DNA of 64,000 nt from NCBI RefSeq assembly GCF_008634025.1, contig NZ_PDCM01000001.1, forward strand, positions 372,001-436,000, read 5' to 3'. This DNA comes from Streptomyces albofaciens JCM 4342 (GTDB taxonomy: Bacteria; Actinomycetota; Actinomycetes; Streptomycetales; Streptomycetaceae). Shown here piece after piece: positions 49,052 to 62,747 of this stretch (the stretch's first letter is position 1; every line of letters begins with the position of its first letter). The translations under genes were made by a program, and so were the position numbers. The notes beneath the pieces were generated by a model. That model was not told the origin of the DNA and made no database searches. It saw only the letters and a program-made list of their open reading frames with translations.

Positions 49052-51316
49052 CTACTTGACCGGCTCCGGCTCCGGCGCGTCCGTCGCGGCCTCCTCGCCC
49101 GCCGGGTCGACCGGCGTCTTGACGGAGTCCAGCAGCAGCTGGGCCACGTCCACGACCTGGATGGACTCCTTCGCCTTGCCGTCGTTCTTCTTGCCGTTGA
49201 CCGAGTCGGTCAGCATGACCAGGCAGAACGGGCAGGCAGTGGAGACGATGTCCGGGTTCAGGGACAGGGCCTCGTCGACGCGCTCGTTGTTGATGCGCTT
49301 GCCGATCCGCTCCTCCATCCACATGCGCGCGCCGCCCGCGCCGCAGCAGAAGCCGCGCTCCTTGTGGCGGTGCATCTCCTCGTTGCGCAGTCCGGGCACC
49401 TTGGCGATGATCTCGCGCGGCGGCGTGTAGACCTTGTTGTGGCGGCCCAGGTAGCAGGGGTCGTGGTACGTGATCAGGCCCTCGACCGGGGTGACGGGGA
49501 TCAGCCTGCCCTCGTCGATCAGGTGCTGGAGCAGCTGGGTGTGGTGGATGACCTCGTACTCGCCGCCGAGCTGCGGGTACTCGTTCGCGATCGTGTTGAA
49601 GCAGTGCGGGCAGGTCGCGACGATCTTCTTCTTGGCCTTCGGGACGGTGACGCCCTCGTCCGCATCCTCGCCGAACGCCATGTTCAGCATCTCGACGTTC
49701 TGCTGTCCGAGCTGCTGGAAGAGGAACTCGTTGCCCAGGCGGCGGGCCGAGTCGCCGGTGCACGCCTCGTCGCCGCCCATGATCGCGAACTTCACGCCCG
49801 CGATGTGCAGCAGCTCGGCGAACGCCTTGGTGGTCTTCTTGGCGCGGTCCTCCAGGGCGCCCGCGCAGCCGACCCAGTACAGGTAGTCGACCTCGGTGAG
49901 GTCCTCGATGTCCTTGCCGACGACCGGGACCTCGAAGTCGACCTCCTTGGTCCACGCCAGGCGCTGCTTCTTGGCCAGGCCCCAGGGGTTGCCCTTCTTC
50001 TCCAGGTTCTTCAGCATCGTGCCGGCCTCGCTGGGGAAGCTGGACTCGATCATGACCTGGTAGCGGCGCATGTCGACGATGTGGTCGACGTGCTCGATGT
50101 CGACCGGGCACTGCTCGACGCAGGCGCCGCAGGTAGTGCAGGACCACAGGACGTCGGGGTCGATGACGCCGTTTTCTTCGAGGGTGCCGACCAGGGGGCG
50201 CTCGGCCTCGGCCAGCGCCGCCGCCGGCACGTCCTTGAGCTGGGCCGCGGTCGCCTTCTCGGCGCCCTCCTCGTCCTTGCCGCCCCCGGCGAGCAGGTAC
50301 GGGGCCTTGGCGTGCGCGTGGTCGCGCAGCGCCATGATCAGCAGCTTCGGGGACAGCGGCTTGCCGGTGTTCCAGGCGGGGCACTGCGACTGGCAGCGGC
50401 CGCACTCGGTGCAGGTGGAGAAGTCGAGCAGGCCCTTCCAGGAGAAGTGCTCGATCTGGGAGACGCCGAACTGGTCGTCCTCGCCCGGGTCCTCGAAGTC
50501 GATCGGCTTGCCCGCGCTGGTCATCGGCTGGAGCGCGCCGAGCGCCACGTCACCGGAGGCCTCGCGCTTGAACCAGATGTTCGGGAAGGCCAGGAAGCGG
50601 TGCCAGGCCACGCCCATGTCGGTCTTCAGCGCGACCGTGATCATCCAGATGAAGGAGGTCGCGATCTTCAGGCCGGCGAAGAAGTAGGTGAGGTTCTGGA
50701 GCGTGCCGACATCCATGCCCTCCAGCCAGGAGACCACCGGGTACGAGATGAAGAACGAGGCCTCGTAGCCGTCCACGTGGTGCTGGGCGCCCTCCAGCGC
50801 GTGCAGCATGAAGATGCAGACGCCGACGATCAGGATGACCGCCTCGACGAAGTACGCCTGCCCGAAGTTGGAGCCGGTGAACCGGGACTTGCGGCCCGCC
50901 TTGCCGGGCTTGCTCAGCTGCCGGATGACGATCAGGAGCAGGATGCCGAGCACCGTCATCGTGCCGATGAACTCGACGAAGACGTTGTACGGCGCCCACT
51001 CGCCGATGACGGGCAGCAGCCAGTCGGCCTTGAAGAGCTGGCCGACGGCGTTGACGATCGTCAGCAGCAGCGAGAAGAAGCCCACCGCCACGAACCAGTG
51101 CGCCGCGCCGACGATGCCCCACTTGTTCATGCGGGTGTGGCCGAGGAACTCCTTGACCACCGTGACCGTGCGTTGCTTCGGGTTGTCGGTCCGGGTGCCG
51201 GCCGGTACGGGCTGGCCGAGCCGCAGCTGCCGGACGATCTGCAGGATGGCACGGCCGAACAGTGCGACGCCGACCGCGATTAGGACCAGCGACACGATGA
51301 TCGCGGCGAGTTGCAT
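49052..51316 (-). CDS. Membrane-bound (Fe-S) oxidoreductase, EtfD/HdrD-like
   Basis: The 754-residue product has six or so membrane segments up to about residue 245. Two 4Fe-4S motifs follow (CTECGRCQSQCP and CTTCGACVEQCP), then two CCG domains (VGCAGALEDRAKK, CPHCFNTIANEYP, DPCYLGRHNKVY, ERGFCCGAGGARMW). This architecture is that of heterodisulfide-reductase-related proteins such as mycobacterial EtfD, which passes electrons from electron-transfer flavoprotein to menaquinone in fatty-acid oxidation. That role is inference here. An inverted repeat TTACT-AAGC-AGTAA lies upstream. Confidence 0.9.
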   Translation of the reverse strand: MQLAAIIVSLVLIAVGVALFGRAILQIVRQLRLGQPVPAGTRTDNPKQRTVTVVKEFLGHTRMNKWGIVGAAHWFVAVGFFSLLLTIVNAVGQLFKADWLLPVIGEWAPYNVFVEFIGTMTVLGILLLIVIRQLSKPGKAGRKSRFTGSNFGQAYFVEAVILIVGVCIFMLHALEGAQHHVDGYEASFFISYPVVSWLEGMDVGTLQNLTYFFAGLKIATSFIWMITVALKTDMGVAWHRFLAFPNIWFKREASGDVALGALQPMTSAGKPIDFEDPGEDDQFGVSQIEHFSWKGLLDFSTCTECGRCQSQCPAWNTGKPLSPKLLIMALRDHAHAKAPYLLAGGGKDEEGAEKATAAQLKDVPAAALAEAERPLVGTLEENGVIDPDVLWSCTTCGACVEQCPVDIEHVDHIVDMRRYQVMIESSFPSEAGTMLKNLEKKGNPWGLAKKQRLAWTKEVDFEVPVVGKDIEDLTEVDYLYWVGCAGALEDRAKKTTKAFAELLHIAGVKFAIMGGDEACTGDSARRLGNEFLFQQLGQQNVEMLNMAFGEDADEGVTVPKAKKKIVATCPHCFNTIANEYPQLGGEYEVIHHTQLLQHLIDEGRLIPVTPVEGLITYHDPCYLGRHNKVYTPPREIIAKVPGLRNEEMHRHKERGFCCGAGGARMWMEERIGKRINNERVDEALSLNPDIVSTACPFCLVMLTDSVNGKKNDGKAKESIQVVDVAQLLLDSVKTPVDPAGEEAATDAPEPEPVK

Positions 51317-51426
51317 GGGTGGCTCCTCGGGCCTGCGAGTGCGGGGGTTACGGGGAATACTTCTGGAGGGGCTGCGCGTACGCGCGAGGGGTACACGGAG
51401 TCCGCGGGGACAAGATCTACAGCGAT

Positions 51427-51440
51427 TACTAAGCAGTAAC
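51427..51440. promoter_or_regulatory. Inverted repeat TTACT-N4-AGTAA upstream of the Fe-S oxidoreductase
   Basis: TTACT (51427-51431), AAGC, AGTAA (51436-51440), about 115 bp upstream of the start. AT-rich short palindromes of this form are frequent TetR-type sites, for example of fatty-acid regulators. A nearby CTACAG (51417-51422) is only a half of the BlaI-type site. Confidence 0.4.
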
Positions 51441-51579
51441 TTTTCGGGTCTGCGCTGAGGTTACCCAGTATCCCGAGCCCCATGAAGCCGCCCGGCCGGT
51501 GATCTGTGTCGCGCAGGCAACCCTTCGTGGGCGCCACCGCGTCCCCCGTAGCGGGAGTGACGAGGCGCTCGACATGAAA

Positions 51580-51600
51580 GTTGAGCGTGACCGGCTCAGG
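51580..51600. promoter_or_regulatory. HAIR-like HspR operator 1 of the dnaK operon (degenerate)
   Basis: GTTGAGC-N7-GCTCAGG fits the HspR site CTTGAGT-N7-ACTCAAG with several mismatches, about 70-90 bp before the dnaK start. Confidence 0.6.
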
Positions 51601-51608
51601 TCAATTGA

Positions 51609-54181
<2,573 letters not shown>

Positions 54182-54223
54182 CGCGGCGGCGGAAGAAGCA
54201 GTACGGGAGGAGGGACGTCGGGG

Positions 54224-55399
54224 ATGAACACCAAGGACTTCGTGGAGAAGGACTATTACAAGGTCCTCGGCGTCCCGAAGGACGCCACCGAGGCGGAGAT
54301 CAAGAAGGCGTACCGCAAGCTGGCCCGGGAGTTCCACCCGGACGCCAACAAGGGGGACGCCAAGGCCGAAGAGCGCTTCAAGGAGATCTCCGAGGCCAAC
54401 GACATCCTCGGTGACCCCAAGCGCCGCAAGGAGTACGACGAGGCGCGGGCGCTGTTCGGCAACGGCGGCTTCCGCGCGGGCCCCGGCGGCGCCGGTGGCG
54501 GATCGTTCAACTTCGACCTGGGCGACCTCTTCGGAGGCGGCGCCCAGGGCGGCTCGGCGGGCGGCGGCTTCGGCGGCGGTCTCGGCGATGTCTTCGGCGG
54601 CCTGTTCAACCGCGGCGGTGGCACGCGTACGCAGCCGCGCCGTGGCCAGGACGTCGAGTCGGAGGTGACGCTCAGCTTCACCGAGGCGGCGGACGGGGCC
54701 ACGGTCCCGCTGCGGATGTCCAGCCAGGCGCCCTGCAAGGCGTGTTCGGGCACCGGCGACAAGAACGGCACGCCGCGGGTGTGCCCGACCTGCGTCGGCA
54801 CCGGACAGGTCAGCCGCGGCGGCGGTGGCGGTTTCTCGCTCACCGACCCGTGCGTGGACTGCAAGGGCCGCGGCCTGATAGCCGAGACGCCCTGCGACGT
54901 CTGCAAGGGCAGCGGCCGGGCGACCAGTTCGCGCACGATGCAGGTGCGTATCCCGGCGGGCGTCTCCGACGGGCAGCGCATCCGGCTGCGCGGCAAGGGC
55001 GCCCCGGGCGAGCGCGGCGGCCCGAACGGCGATCTGTACGTCGTCGTCCACGTCGACGCCCACCCGGTCTTCGGCCGCAAGGGCGACAACCTGACCGTCA
55101 CCGTCCCGGTCACCTTCCCGGAGGCCGCGCTGGGCGGCGAGGTGCGGGTGCCGACACTCGGCGGCCCGCCGGTGACGCTCAAACTGCCGGCCGGGACTCC
55201 CAACGGACGTACGATGCGCGTGCGCGGCAAGGGCGCGTCGCGCAAGGACGGCACCCGCGGCGACCTGCTGGTCACCGTCGAGGTGAGCGTCCCGAAGGAC
55301 CTCGGCGACAAGGCACGGGAGTCGCTGGAGTCCTACCGTGAGGCGACCGCGGGCGAGGACCCGCGGGCGGAGCTGTTCCAGGCCGCGAAGGGAGCATGA
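54224..55399 (+). CDS. dnaJ: Co-chaperone DnaJ
   Basis: The 391-residue product has a J domain with HPD (KLAREFHPDANKGD), a Gly/Phe-rich region, four CxxCxGxG-like zinc repeats (CKACSGTG, CPTCVGTG, CVDCKGRG, CDVCKGSG) and the C-terminal substrate domain. It delivers unfolded protein to DnaK and stimulates its ATPase. The repeats are complete. 42 bp separate it from grpE; its stop overlaps hspR (ATGA). Confidence 0.97.
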   Translation: MNTKDFVEKDYYKVLGVPKDATEAEIKKAYRKLAREFHPDANKGDAKAEERFKEISEANDILGDPKRRKEYDEARALFGNGGFRAGPGGAGGGSFNFDLGDLFGGGAQGGSAGGGFGGGLGDVFGGLFNRGGGTRTQPRRGQDVESEVTLSFTEAADGATVPLRMSSQAPCKACSGTGDKNGTPRVCPTCVGTGQVSRGGGGGFSLTDPCVDCKGRGLIAETPCDVCKGSGRATSSRTMQVRIPAGVSDGQRIRLRGKGAPGERGGPNGDLYVVVHVDAHPVFGRKGDNLTVTVPVTFPEAALGGEVRVPTLGGPPVTLKLPAGTPNGRTMRVRGKGASRKDGTRGDLLVTVEVSVPKDLGDKARESLESYREATAGEDPRAELFQAAKGA

Positions 55400-55860
55400 G
55401 TCGGATGGATGGCCGGGGCGGGCGTCGGAACCCGTATGAACTGACCGAAGAGTCGCCGGTGTACGTCATCTCCGTCGCGGCTCAGCTCTCGGGCCTGCAC
55501 CCGCAGACCCTGCGGCAGTACGACCGGCTGGGGCTGGTCTCGCCCGACCGTACGGCCGGGCGCGGCCGGCGCTACTCGGCCCGGGACATCGAACTGCTCC
55601 GTGAAGTGCAGCGGCTGTCGCAGGACGAGGGCATCAACCTCGCCGGCATCAAGCGCATCATCGAACTGGAGAACCAGGTCACGGCGCTGCGCCAGCGGGT
55701 CGCCGAGCTCCAGCACGCGGTCGAGGGCGCGGCTGCCGCCATGCAGCAGCGGGAGGCGGCCGTGCACGCCTCGTACCGCCGGGATCTGGTGCCCTACCAG
55801 GACGTGCAGCAGACCGGCGCGCTGGTCGTGTGGCGTCCGAAGAAGCGGTCCTCCGACTAG
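55396..55860 (+). CDS. hspR: Heat-shock repressor HspR (MerR family)
   Basis: The 154-residue product has a MerR-type helix-turn-helix (VYVISVAAQLSGLHPQTLRQ, YDRLGLVSPDRTAGRGRRYS) and a coiled coil (NQVTALRQRVAELQHAVEGA). It represses its own operon and clpB through HAIR sites, three of which are visible here. Last gene of dnaK-grpE-dnaJ-hspR; a terminator follows. Confidence 0.97.
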   Translation: MSRMDGRGGRRNPYELTEESPVYVISVAAQLSGLHPQTLRQYDRLGLVSPDRTAGRGRRYSARDIELLREVQRLSQDEGINLAGIKRIIELENQVTALRQRVAELQHAVEGAAAAMQQREAAVHASYRRDLVPYQDVQQTGALVVWRPKKRSSD

Positions 55861-55876
55861 GCCGTAATCGTCCGTG

Positions 55877-55913
55877 GGCGGGGCCGGGGTGCACAGCGCA
55901 CTCCGGCCCCGCC
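55877..55913. terminator. Terminator of the dnaK operon
   Basis: A 16-bp stem with one mismatch (GGCGGGGCCGGGGTGC and GCACTCCGGCCCCGCC), loop ACAGC, 16 bp past the hspR stop. It also faces the convergent gene ending at 55940. Confidence 0.88.
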
Positions 55914-55939
55914 GCTTCGTGCCGTGGTGCCCGGCGGGT

Positions 55940-56344
55940 TCAGCAGCCGTTGTACCCGGCCGTCGGCATGGACAGCCGGCGGTGCACATGGGACTTCATC
56001 GCGCTGGTGTAGACCGGCTCGTCGTAGTCGGCGATCTCCAGGCGGACGCCGGCGGCGGCGCAGCGGGCGGTGAACTCGTCGGCCGAGGCGATGGCGTTCT
56101 CCAGGGCGCGCCGGTTGGCGGCGACGAAGACATCGACCAGCCCGGCCTCCACGTCCTGCCACAGCGCGGCGTGGTCGGCGCGGAGCTGGTGCACGCTCAG
56201 CCGGCAGGTCAGGTCGTAGTCGCGGGCCTCGGCCCAGCGCGTGCACATGGCGTGCTGTGTGCGGTCGTCCACCAGGAACGGGTCGTCGTCCAGCCCCGAC
56301 AGCGGCATGAGGCAGGCGATCGCCGTCACTCGGACCGAGTTCAT
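55940..56344 (-). CDS. Conserved-looking hypothetical protein
   Basis: I start at ATG 56344, preceded by GGGGGG; the longer ORF to 56500 is shadow of the neighbouring gene. The 134-residue product begins MNSVRVTAIACLMPLSGLDD and has HAMCTRWAEARDYDLTCRLS, LVDVFVAANRRALENAIASA and a YNGC end. The block VDVFVAANRRALE recalls resolvase-like N-terminal domains, where a strand precedes such a helix, but no catalytic serine context is clear. ATG overlaps the stop of the gene at 56341 (ATGA), so the two are coupled. Confidence 0.72.
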   Translation of the reverse strand: MNSVRVTAIACLMPLSGLDDDPFLVDDRTQHAMCTRWAEARDYDLTCRLSVHQLRADHAALWQDVEAGLVDVFVAANRRALENAIASADEFTARCAAAGVRLEIADYDEPVYTSAMKSHVHRRLSMPTAGYNGC

Positions 56345-56586
56345 CGTGCCCCCCGGGGCGTGGCGGGTGTGGGGGTGACGATACCGCCGTGGGCGGACCG
56401 GGGTGGAGGGGCGGTGCCGGGCGGGGAGGCGTATCCGCACGCGTGGCAGATCGCCCAGCCGTCCTGGTTCACGGCGAGCTGGCCGCCGCAGCGGGGGCAC
56501 AGTTCGGCGCGGGCGGGACGTCGGGTGCCGGGGGAGCGGACGCCCGTACGGGCAGGGGCGGGTCCGGTGCGTGATGCAGACGCCAT
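56341..56586 (-). CDS. Small zinc-ribbon protein
   Basis: The 81-residue product has one clear zinc ribbon: CPRCGG (about 30-35) and CHACGY (about 47-52), between disordered Pro/Ala ends. It may bind nucleic acid or a protein partner. It is translated just before and overlapping the gene at 55940-56344. Confidence 0.75.
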   Translation of the reverse strand: MASASRTGPAPARTGVRSPGTRRPARAELCPRCGGQLAVNQDGWAICHACGYASPPGTAPPPRSAHGGIVTPTPATPRGAR

Positions 56587-56727
56587 GCGCTCTCCAACAG
56601 CAGTTTTCCGCTCCGCGGGGGTGCGCGGCGGGAGCGGTTGTCCCGCTCTCGGCTTAGCAGGGGGGCGTGCGGCGGCGGAAGCGCGCCGTCCGAATCCGGC
56701 CAGGTACGGACCTGGCCGGTCGGTGTC

Positions 56728-57132
56728 CTACGCGCGGCCGAGCGCCTTGGTCACGGTGATCTCCACCATCACCCGGTCCGGCTTGGGCGTGGGGGTGCGG
56801 CCGTACCGCTCGGCGTAGCGCCGTACCGCGTCCGCCACCACGTCGGCGTCCGTGCGGATCCGGGCCACGCCTTCCAGGGTGGCCCATCGCTTGCCGTGCA
56901 CCTGGCACACCGCGACCCGGGCGCCGTCAGCTCCCCCGGCGAGGATGTGGCCGACCTTGGCGCTGTCCTTGCGGGTGATCACGCGGGCGATGCGCTGGTT
57001 GGCGTCGAAGGTGACGCCGACCGGGACCACGTGGGGCGTGCCGTCGGGGCGCAGGGTGGTCAGCGTGCACATGAGGTGCTCGCTCCAGAAGGCGAGGTAC
57101 TCGGGGCTGAGGTCGTCCAGGTCGTGGGCCAT
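56728..57132 (-). CDS. PPOX/FDOR-class flavin or F420-dependent oxidoreductase
   Basis: I start at ATG 57132 (MAHDLDDLSPEYLAFWSEHL). The 134-residue product has the split-barrel blocks CTLTTLRPDGTPHVVPVGVT, RVITRKDSAKVGHI and VCQVHGKRWATLEGVARI, as in pyridoxamine-phosphate-oxidase-like F420-dependent enzymes of actinobacteria. The substrate is unknown. The frame upstream, open to 60363, is a shadow of clpB and not coding. Confidence 0.88.
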   Translation of the reverse strand: MAHDLDDLSPEYLAFWSEHLMCTLTTLRPDGTPHVVPVGVTFDANQRIARVITRKDSAKVGHILAGGADGARVAVCQVHGKRWATLEGVARIRTDADVVADAVRRYAERYGRTPTPKPDRVMVEITVTKALGRA

Positions 57133-57490
57133 GAGCGGAAGAGTAATTGGGGAACCTGTGGGGGCGCCGTGAGAAAAAGCTGCGGAGGAACGGTGAAGGC
57201 CGAGTGGAGGTACCGGGGAGGTGCCGGGAAAGCGCCCTATGTCCCGGGAGAACGCGGAAGATCGCGCCCGGCGCCGCACCGGTCCCGGCCGTCCGGGCCC
57301 GGTACGACGGAGGCAGGTCGGACGGCCCGGTCCGGTCGACGGCGGTGCCCGGACGGGCGTCTCCGGTGCCCGAACGGCGGCCTCCGGTGACCGGCCGCGC
57401 GGGAACCGGCGGGGGCGGGAAAAGCATGGCCCGGCGCTCCGGGTGCACCCGTAGAAGGGCCGGAAGACGCCGTACGCTGTCCGGAACGGC

Positions 57491-57511
57491 CTTGAGTGGA
57501 ATAGACTCAAC
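57491..57511. promoter_or_regulatory. HAIR HspR operator of clpB
   Basis: CTTGAGT (57491-57497), seven bases, ACTCAAC (57505-57511), one mismatch from consensus; a further TTGAG half-site follows at about 57518. It lies 78-98 bp upstream of the clpB start. The remaining part of the 456-bp gap 57133-57588 shows no gene. Confidence 0.92.
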
Positions 57512-57588
57512 TTATCGGACGTTGAGCTGAGCAGGTTCTGCCGCCTGGCGGCACCGAGCACACACCGAGCACAAGGAGGAGCGGCCGA

Positions 57589-60237
<2,649 letters not shown>

Positions 60238-60380
60238 GGCGCACCGGAGCGGTCGCGGCGGTCCGCCGCCGTCCCGTCCGCCGGGCCGGTTCGGCCCACA
60301 GCGGAGAGACGGCGGCGGGCTTGCCAGGACGGGGCCGGGATGGGGGAGGATGGCGAGGACCATACGAAGGGAATTCCACG

Positions 60381-60917
60381 GTGAGCATCGACCCGTCCTC
60401 GATCCCGAATTTCGGGGGCCAGCCCGAACCGCAGCCGTCGGGGCCTGATGGTCCCGTCCTGCCCGACCAGGACCTGGTCAAGCAGCTCCTCGACCAGATG
60501 GAGCTGAAGTACGTAGTCGACGACGAGGGTGACCTCGCCGCTCCGTGGGAGCAGTTCCGCACGTACTTCATGTTCCGCGGCGAGGAGGAGCAGCAGATCT
60601 TCTCCGTCCGCACGTTCTACGACCGCCCGCACGGCATCGACGACAAGTCGAAGCTGCTGGAGGCGATCGACGACTGGAACCGCCGGACGCTGTGGCCCAA
60701 GGCCTATACCCACACCCACGACGACGGCACGGTCCGCCTGATCGGCGAGGCGTCGATGCTGATCGGCACCGGCGTCGCACTCGAACACTTCGTGTCGAGC
60801 ACGGTCAGCTGGGTCCGCGCGTCGATCGAGTTCGACAAGTGGATCGTCGAGCAGCTCGGCCTGGAGGCCGACATCGAGGGTGACGGCGAGGCGAAGCCGG
60901 GTGACGAGGAGGCGTAA
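60381..60917 (+). CDS. YbjN-domain protein
   Basis: I start at GTG 60381 (MSIDPSSIPNFG), preceded by GAAGGG. The 178-residue product has a Pro/Gly-rich N terminus, then the YbjN fold (DQMELKYVVDDEGDLAAPWE, EQQIFSVRTFYDRPHGIDD, AIDDWNRRTLWPKAY, IEFDKWIVEQLGLEAD). Members resemble type III secretion chaperones and occur widely in actinobacteria, with no settled role. It follows clpB by 143 bp and has a terminator behind it. Confidence 0.88.
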   Translation: MSIDPSSIPNFGGQPEPQPSGPDGPVLPDQDLVKQLLDQMELKYVVDDEGDLAAPWEQFRTYFMFRGEEEQQIFSVRTFYDRPHGIDDKSKLLEAIDDWNRRTLWPKAYTHTHDDGTVRLIGEASMLIGTGVALEHFVSSTVSWVRASIEFDKWIVEQLGLEADIEGDGEAKPGDEEA

Positions 60918-60943
60918 GTCCTCCACACGGCCGTAGCGGCGCC

Positions 60944-60978
60944 GACGGGCCCCGGAGCGATCCGCTCCGGGGCCCGTC
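60944..60978. terminator. Terminator after the YbjN gene
   Basis: A 16-bp stem GACGGGCCCCGGAGCG with its complement around ATC, 26 bp past the stop and 12 bp before the end of the convergent gene. Confidence 0.88.
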
Positions 60979-60990
60979 GCCGTGCTGCCG

Positions 60991-61266
60991 TCAGCCCCGG
61001 GCCGCGCGCCGGCAGGCTTCGCCGGCCACCACGGCGGGGACGTGGTCCTTCCGCAGTTCGAAGTAGCAGGCGCGGAAGTTCTCCCTACCGCCCTGTCCAC
61101 CGACGCGGCAGGCCCGTTCGGCCACCTCTTCATCTGCGCCGGGGTACTGCTCCAGCACGTAGTAGTAGCAAGACTGCGGAGTGGCCTGGGCAGTCGGGGC
61201 AATGGCCACAGCACCACCGAAGGCGAGGGTGATACAGCCGAGGGCGGCAGCGAGACGTTTGAGCAT
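60991..61266 (-). CDS. Small secreted cysteine-rich protein
   Basis: ATG 61266 has AAAGGAA upstream. It lies at the end of a very long open frame and is easily missed. The 91-residue product has a clear signal peptide (MLKRLAAALGCITLAFGGAV, then APTAQA-TPQS). The mature part of about 62 residues has four cysteines (SCYYYV, RACRV, RACYFEL, EACRRA), so two disulfides are likely. I know no family. Small secreted proteins of this build can be inhibitors or signals, but nothing here shows it. Confidence 0.78.
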   Translation of the reverse strand: MLKRLAAALGCITLAFGGAVAIAPTAQATPQSCYYYVLEQYPGADEEVAERACRVGGQGGRENFRACYFELRKDHVPAVVAGEACRRAARG

Positions 61267-61397
61267 GGCGATTCCTTTCGGACACTCCCCGAGCACATGG
61301 GTTGCGGTTCCCCCACTCATGAACGCACCGCAGCGGCCGCTTGCCCTCCTGGCAGCGGCCATTCCGGTGACCGCGGGGACCGCCCGCCCGCCGAAGC

Positions 61398-62603
61398 TCA
61401 CAGCGGCTCGGGCGCCATGGTCAGCAGGTACAGCCCGTAACCCAGAGAGAGCACGGCCAGCGAGCCCGTCGCCAGGACGACGGCGCGCGGGCGGGCGCGG
61501 GCCAGCGCGACGGCCGCCGGGACGAGCAGCGGGAAGGCGGGCAGCAGGAACCGCGGCTTGGACGGGAAGTAGCCGGTGCCGCCGAGGGCCATGGCCACCA
61601 GTACGGCGGTGTAGGCGAGCAGCGGCAGCGGCGGCCGGTCCAGCACCAGGAGTACGAGGAGCAGCAGCGCCACGGCGAGCACCGCCGCCGCCATGTGCTG
61701 CACCAGCGGCGCGTCGTGCAGGACCATCCGCTTCAGGGACCGCAGGGTCTCCCGGCCGAAGTCGAAACGGGACCCCCAGATCTCCTGCACCTGGAAGTAG
61801 CCGCGCGGCCCCGCGCCGGTGCGCGCGCCCACCCACAGGACGTATCCGAGCCAGCCCGCGGGGGCGATCAGGGCCGCCGCCCAGTAGTGCCGGAGGGGAC
61901 AGCCCTGCCGCGGTACGGGACCGTCCCGGCCGCGCCGCCACGTCCGTACGGCCGCCACCGCCAGCACCGCCGCGGCGACCGCGAGACCGTTCGGCCGTGC
62001 CAGGCCGGCCAGGGCCGCCAGCGCTCCGGCCCACAGCGGGCGGTCGGTGAGCAGCGCGTACAGGGCCCAGGCGGCCAGCGCGGTGAGCAGCGGTTCCGTG
62101 TAGCTCAGCGACTCGATGACGGCGTGCGGCAGCAGCGCCCACAGCGCCACCAGGAACGTGCCGGCGCGCCGTCCGTGGAGGTGCGCGCCGACCGCGAAGA
62201 TCCCCCAGGCGGCCACGGCGGCGGCCGTCCACGCGAGCAGCAGCCCGGCGCTCAGCGCGCCGATCGGCAGGACGGTGGAGACGCCGCGGATCAGCCCCGG
62301 GTACAGGGGGAAGAACGCCAGGTCGGCGAGGGGGTCCGGGGGCCACATGTGGTGCGGCGTCGGGGAGCCGTAGCCGTACCGGGCCACGCTCAGGTACCAG
62401 TTGGAGTCCCATGTGGCGCCGAGCAGATTGCGCGGGTGGCGGCCGGTGTGCCAGGCCCACAGCGCCGTGCAGACGGCCCCCGCGAGGCGGATGGCCGTGA
62501 ACAGGGCGAGGGCGGGGGCCGCACGGCGCAGCGCGGCCCGGACGTGGACGCGTACGGAGCCGGGCCGTGGCGCTGCCGCGGTGTCGACGGTCTCGGCGGA
62601 CAC
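61398..62603 (-). CDS. Membrane mannosyltransferase, PIG-V/GT39-like
   Basis: The 401-residue product starts at GTG 62603 with GGAGG upstream. It has about nine membrane segments, an early acidic loop GATWDSNWYLSVARYGYG and FFPLYPGLIRG, as in PIG-V-type enzymes that use polyprenyl-phosphate mannose on the outer face. ESLSYTEPLLTALAAWALYA is another family block. It may add mannose to lipids or exported proteins. Acceptor unknown. Confidence 0.87.
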   Translation of the reverse strand: MSAETVDTAAAPRPGSVRVHVRAALRRAAPALALFTAIRLAGAVCTALWAWHTGRHPRNLLGATWDSNWYLSVARYGYGSPTPHHMWPPDPLADLAFFPLYPGLIRGVSTVLPIGALSAGLLLAWTAAAVAAWGIFAVGAHLHGRRAGTFLVALWALLPHAVIESLSYTEPLLTALAAWALYALLTDRPLWAGALAALAGLARPNGLAVAAAVLAVAAVRTWRRGRDGPVPRQGCPLRHYWAAALIAPAGWLGYVLWVGARTGAGPRGYFQVQEIWGSRFDFGRETLRSLKRMVLHDAPLVQHMAAAVLAVALLLLVLLVLDRPPLPLLAYTAVLVAMALGGTGYFPSKPRFLLPAFPLLVPAAVALARARPRAVVLATGSLAVLSLGYGLYLLTMAPEPL

Positions 62604-62701
62604 GAAACACCTCCGGTACGCGCGGCGGCCATCCGCCGGGTCTCACGCACCCGGCACACCCCGACACCACGACTTTCGGTGCGGCCCGCCCGCCACGCGA
62701 C

Positions 62702-62731
62702 CCCTGTAGGCCGACCGGGTGGCCTACGGGG
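62702..62731. terminator. Terminator after the aminotransferase gene
   Basis: CCCTGTAGGCC, loop GACCGGGT, GGCCTACGGGG: an 11-bp stem with one G-U type mismatch, 17 bp past the aminotransferase stop on the minus strand. Confidence 0.75.
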
Positions 62732-62747
62732 GCGCGCGGGACTCCGC

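Noticed and set aside
51414..51422. Fourth BlaI-type operator before the Fe-S oxidoreductase
   Set aside because: Only the half ATCTACAG is present; the other half does not match, so it is not counted with the three full palindromes.
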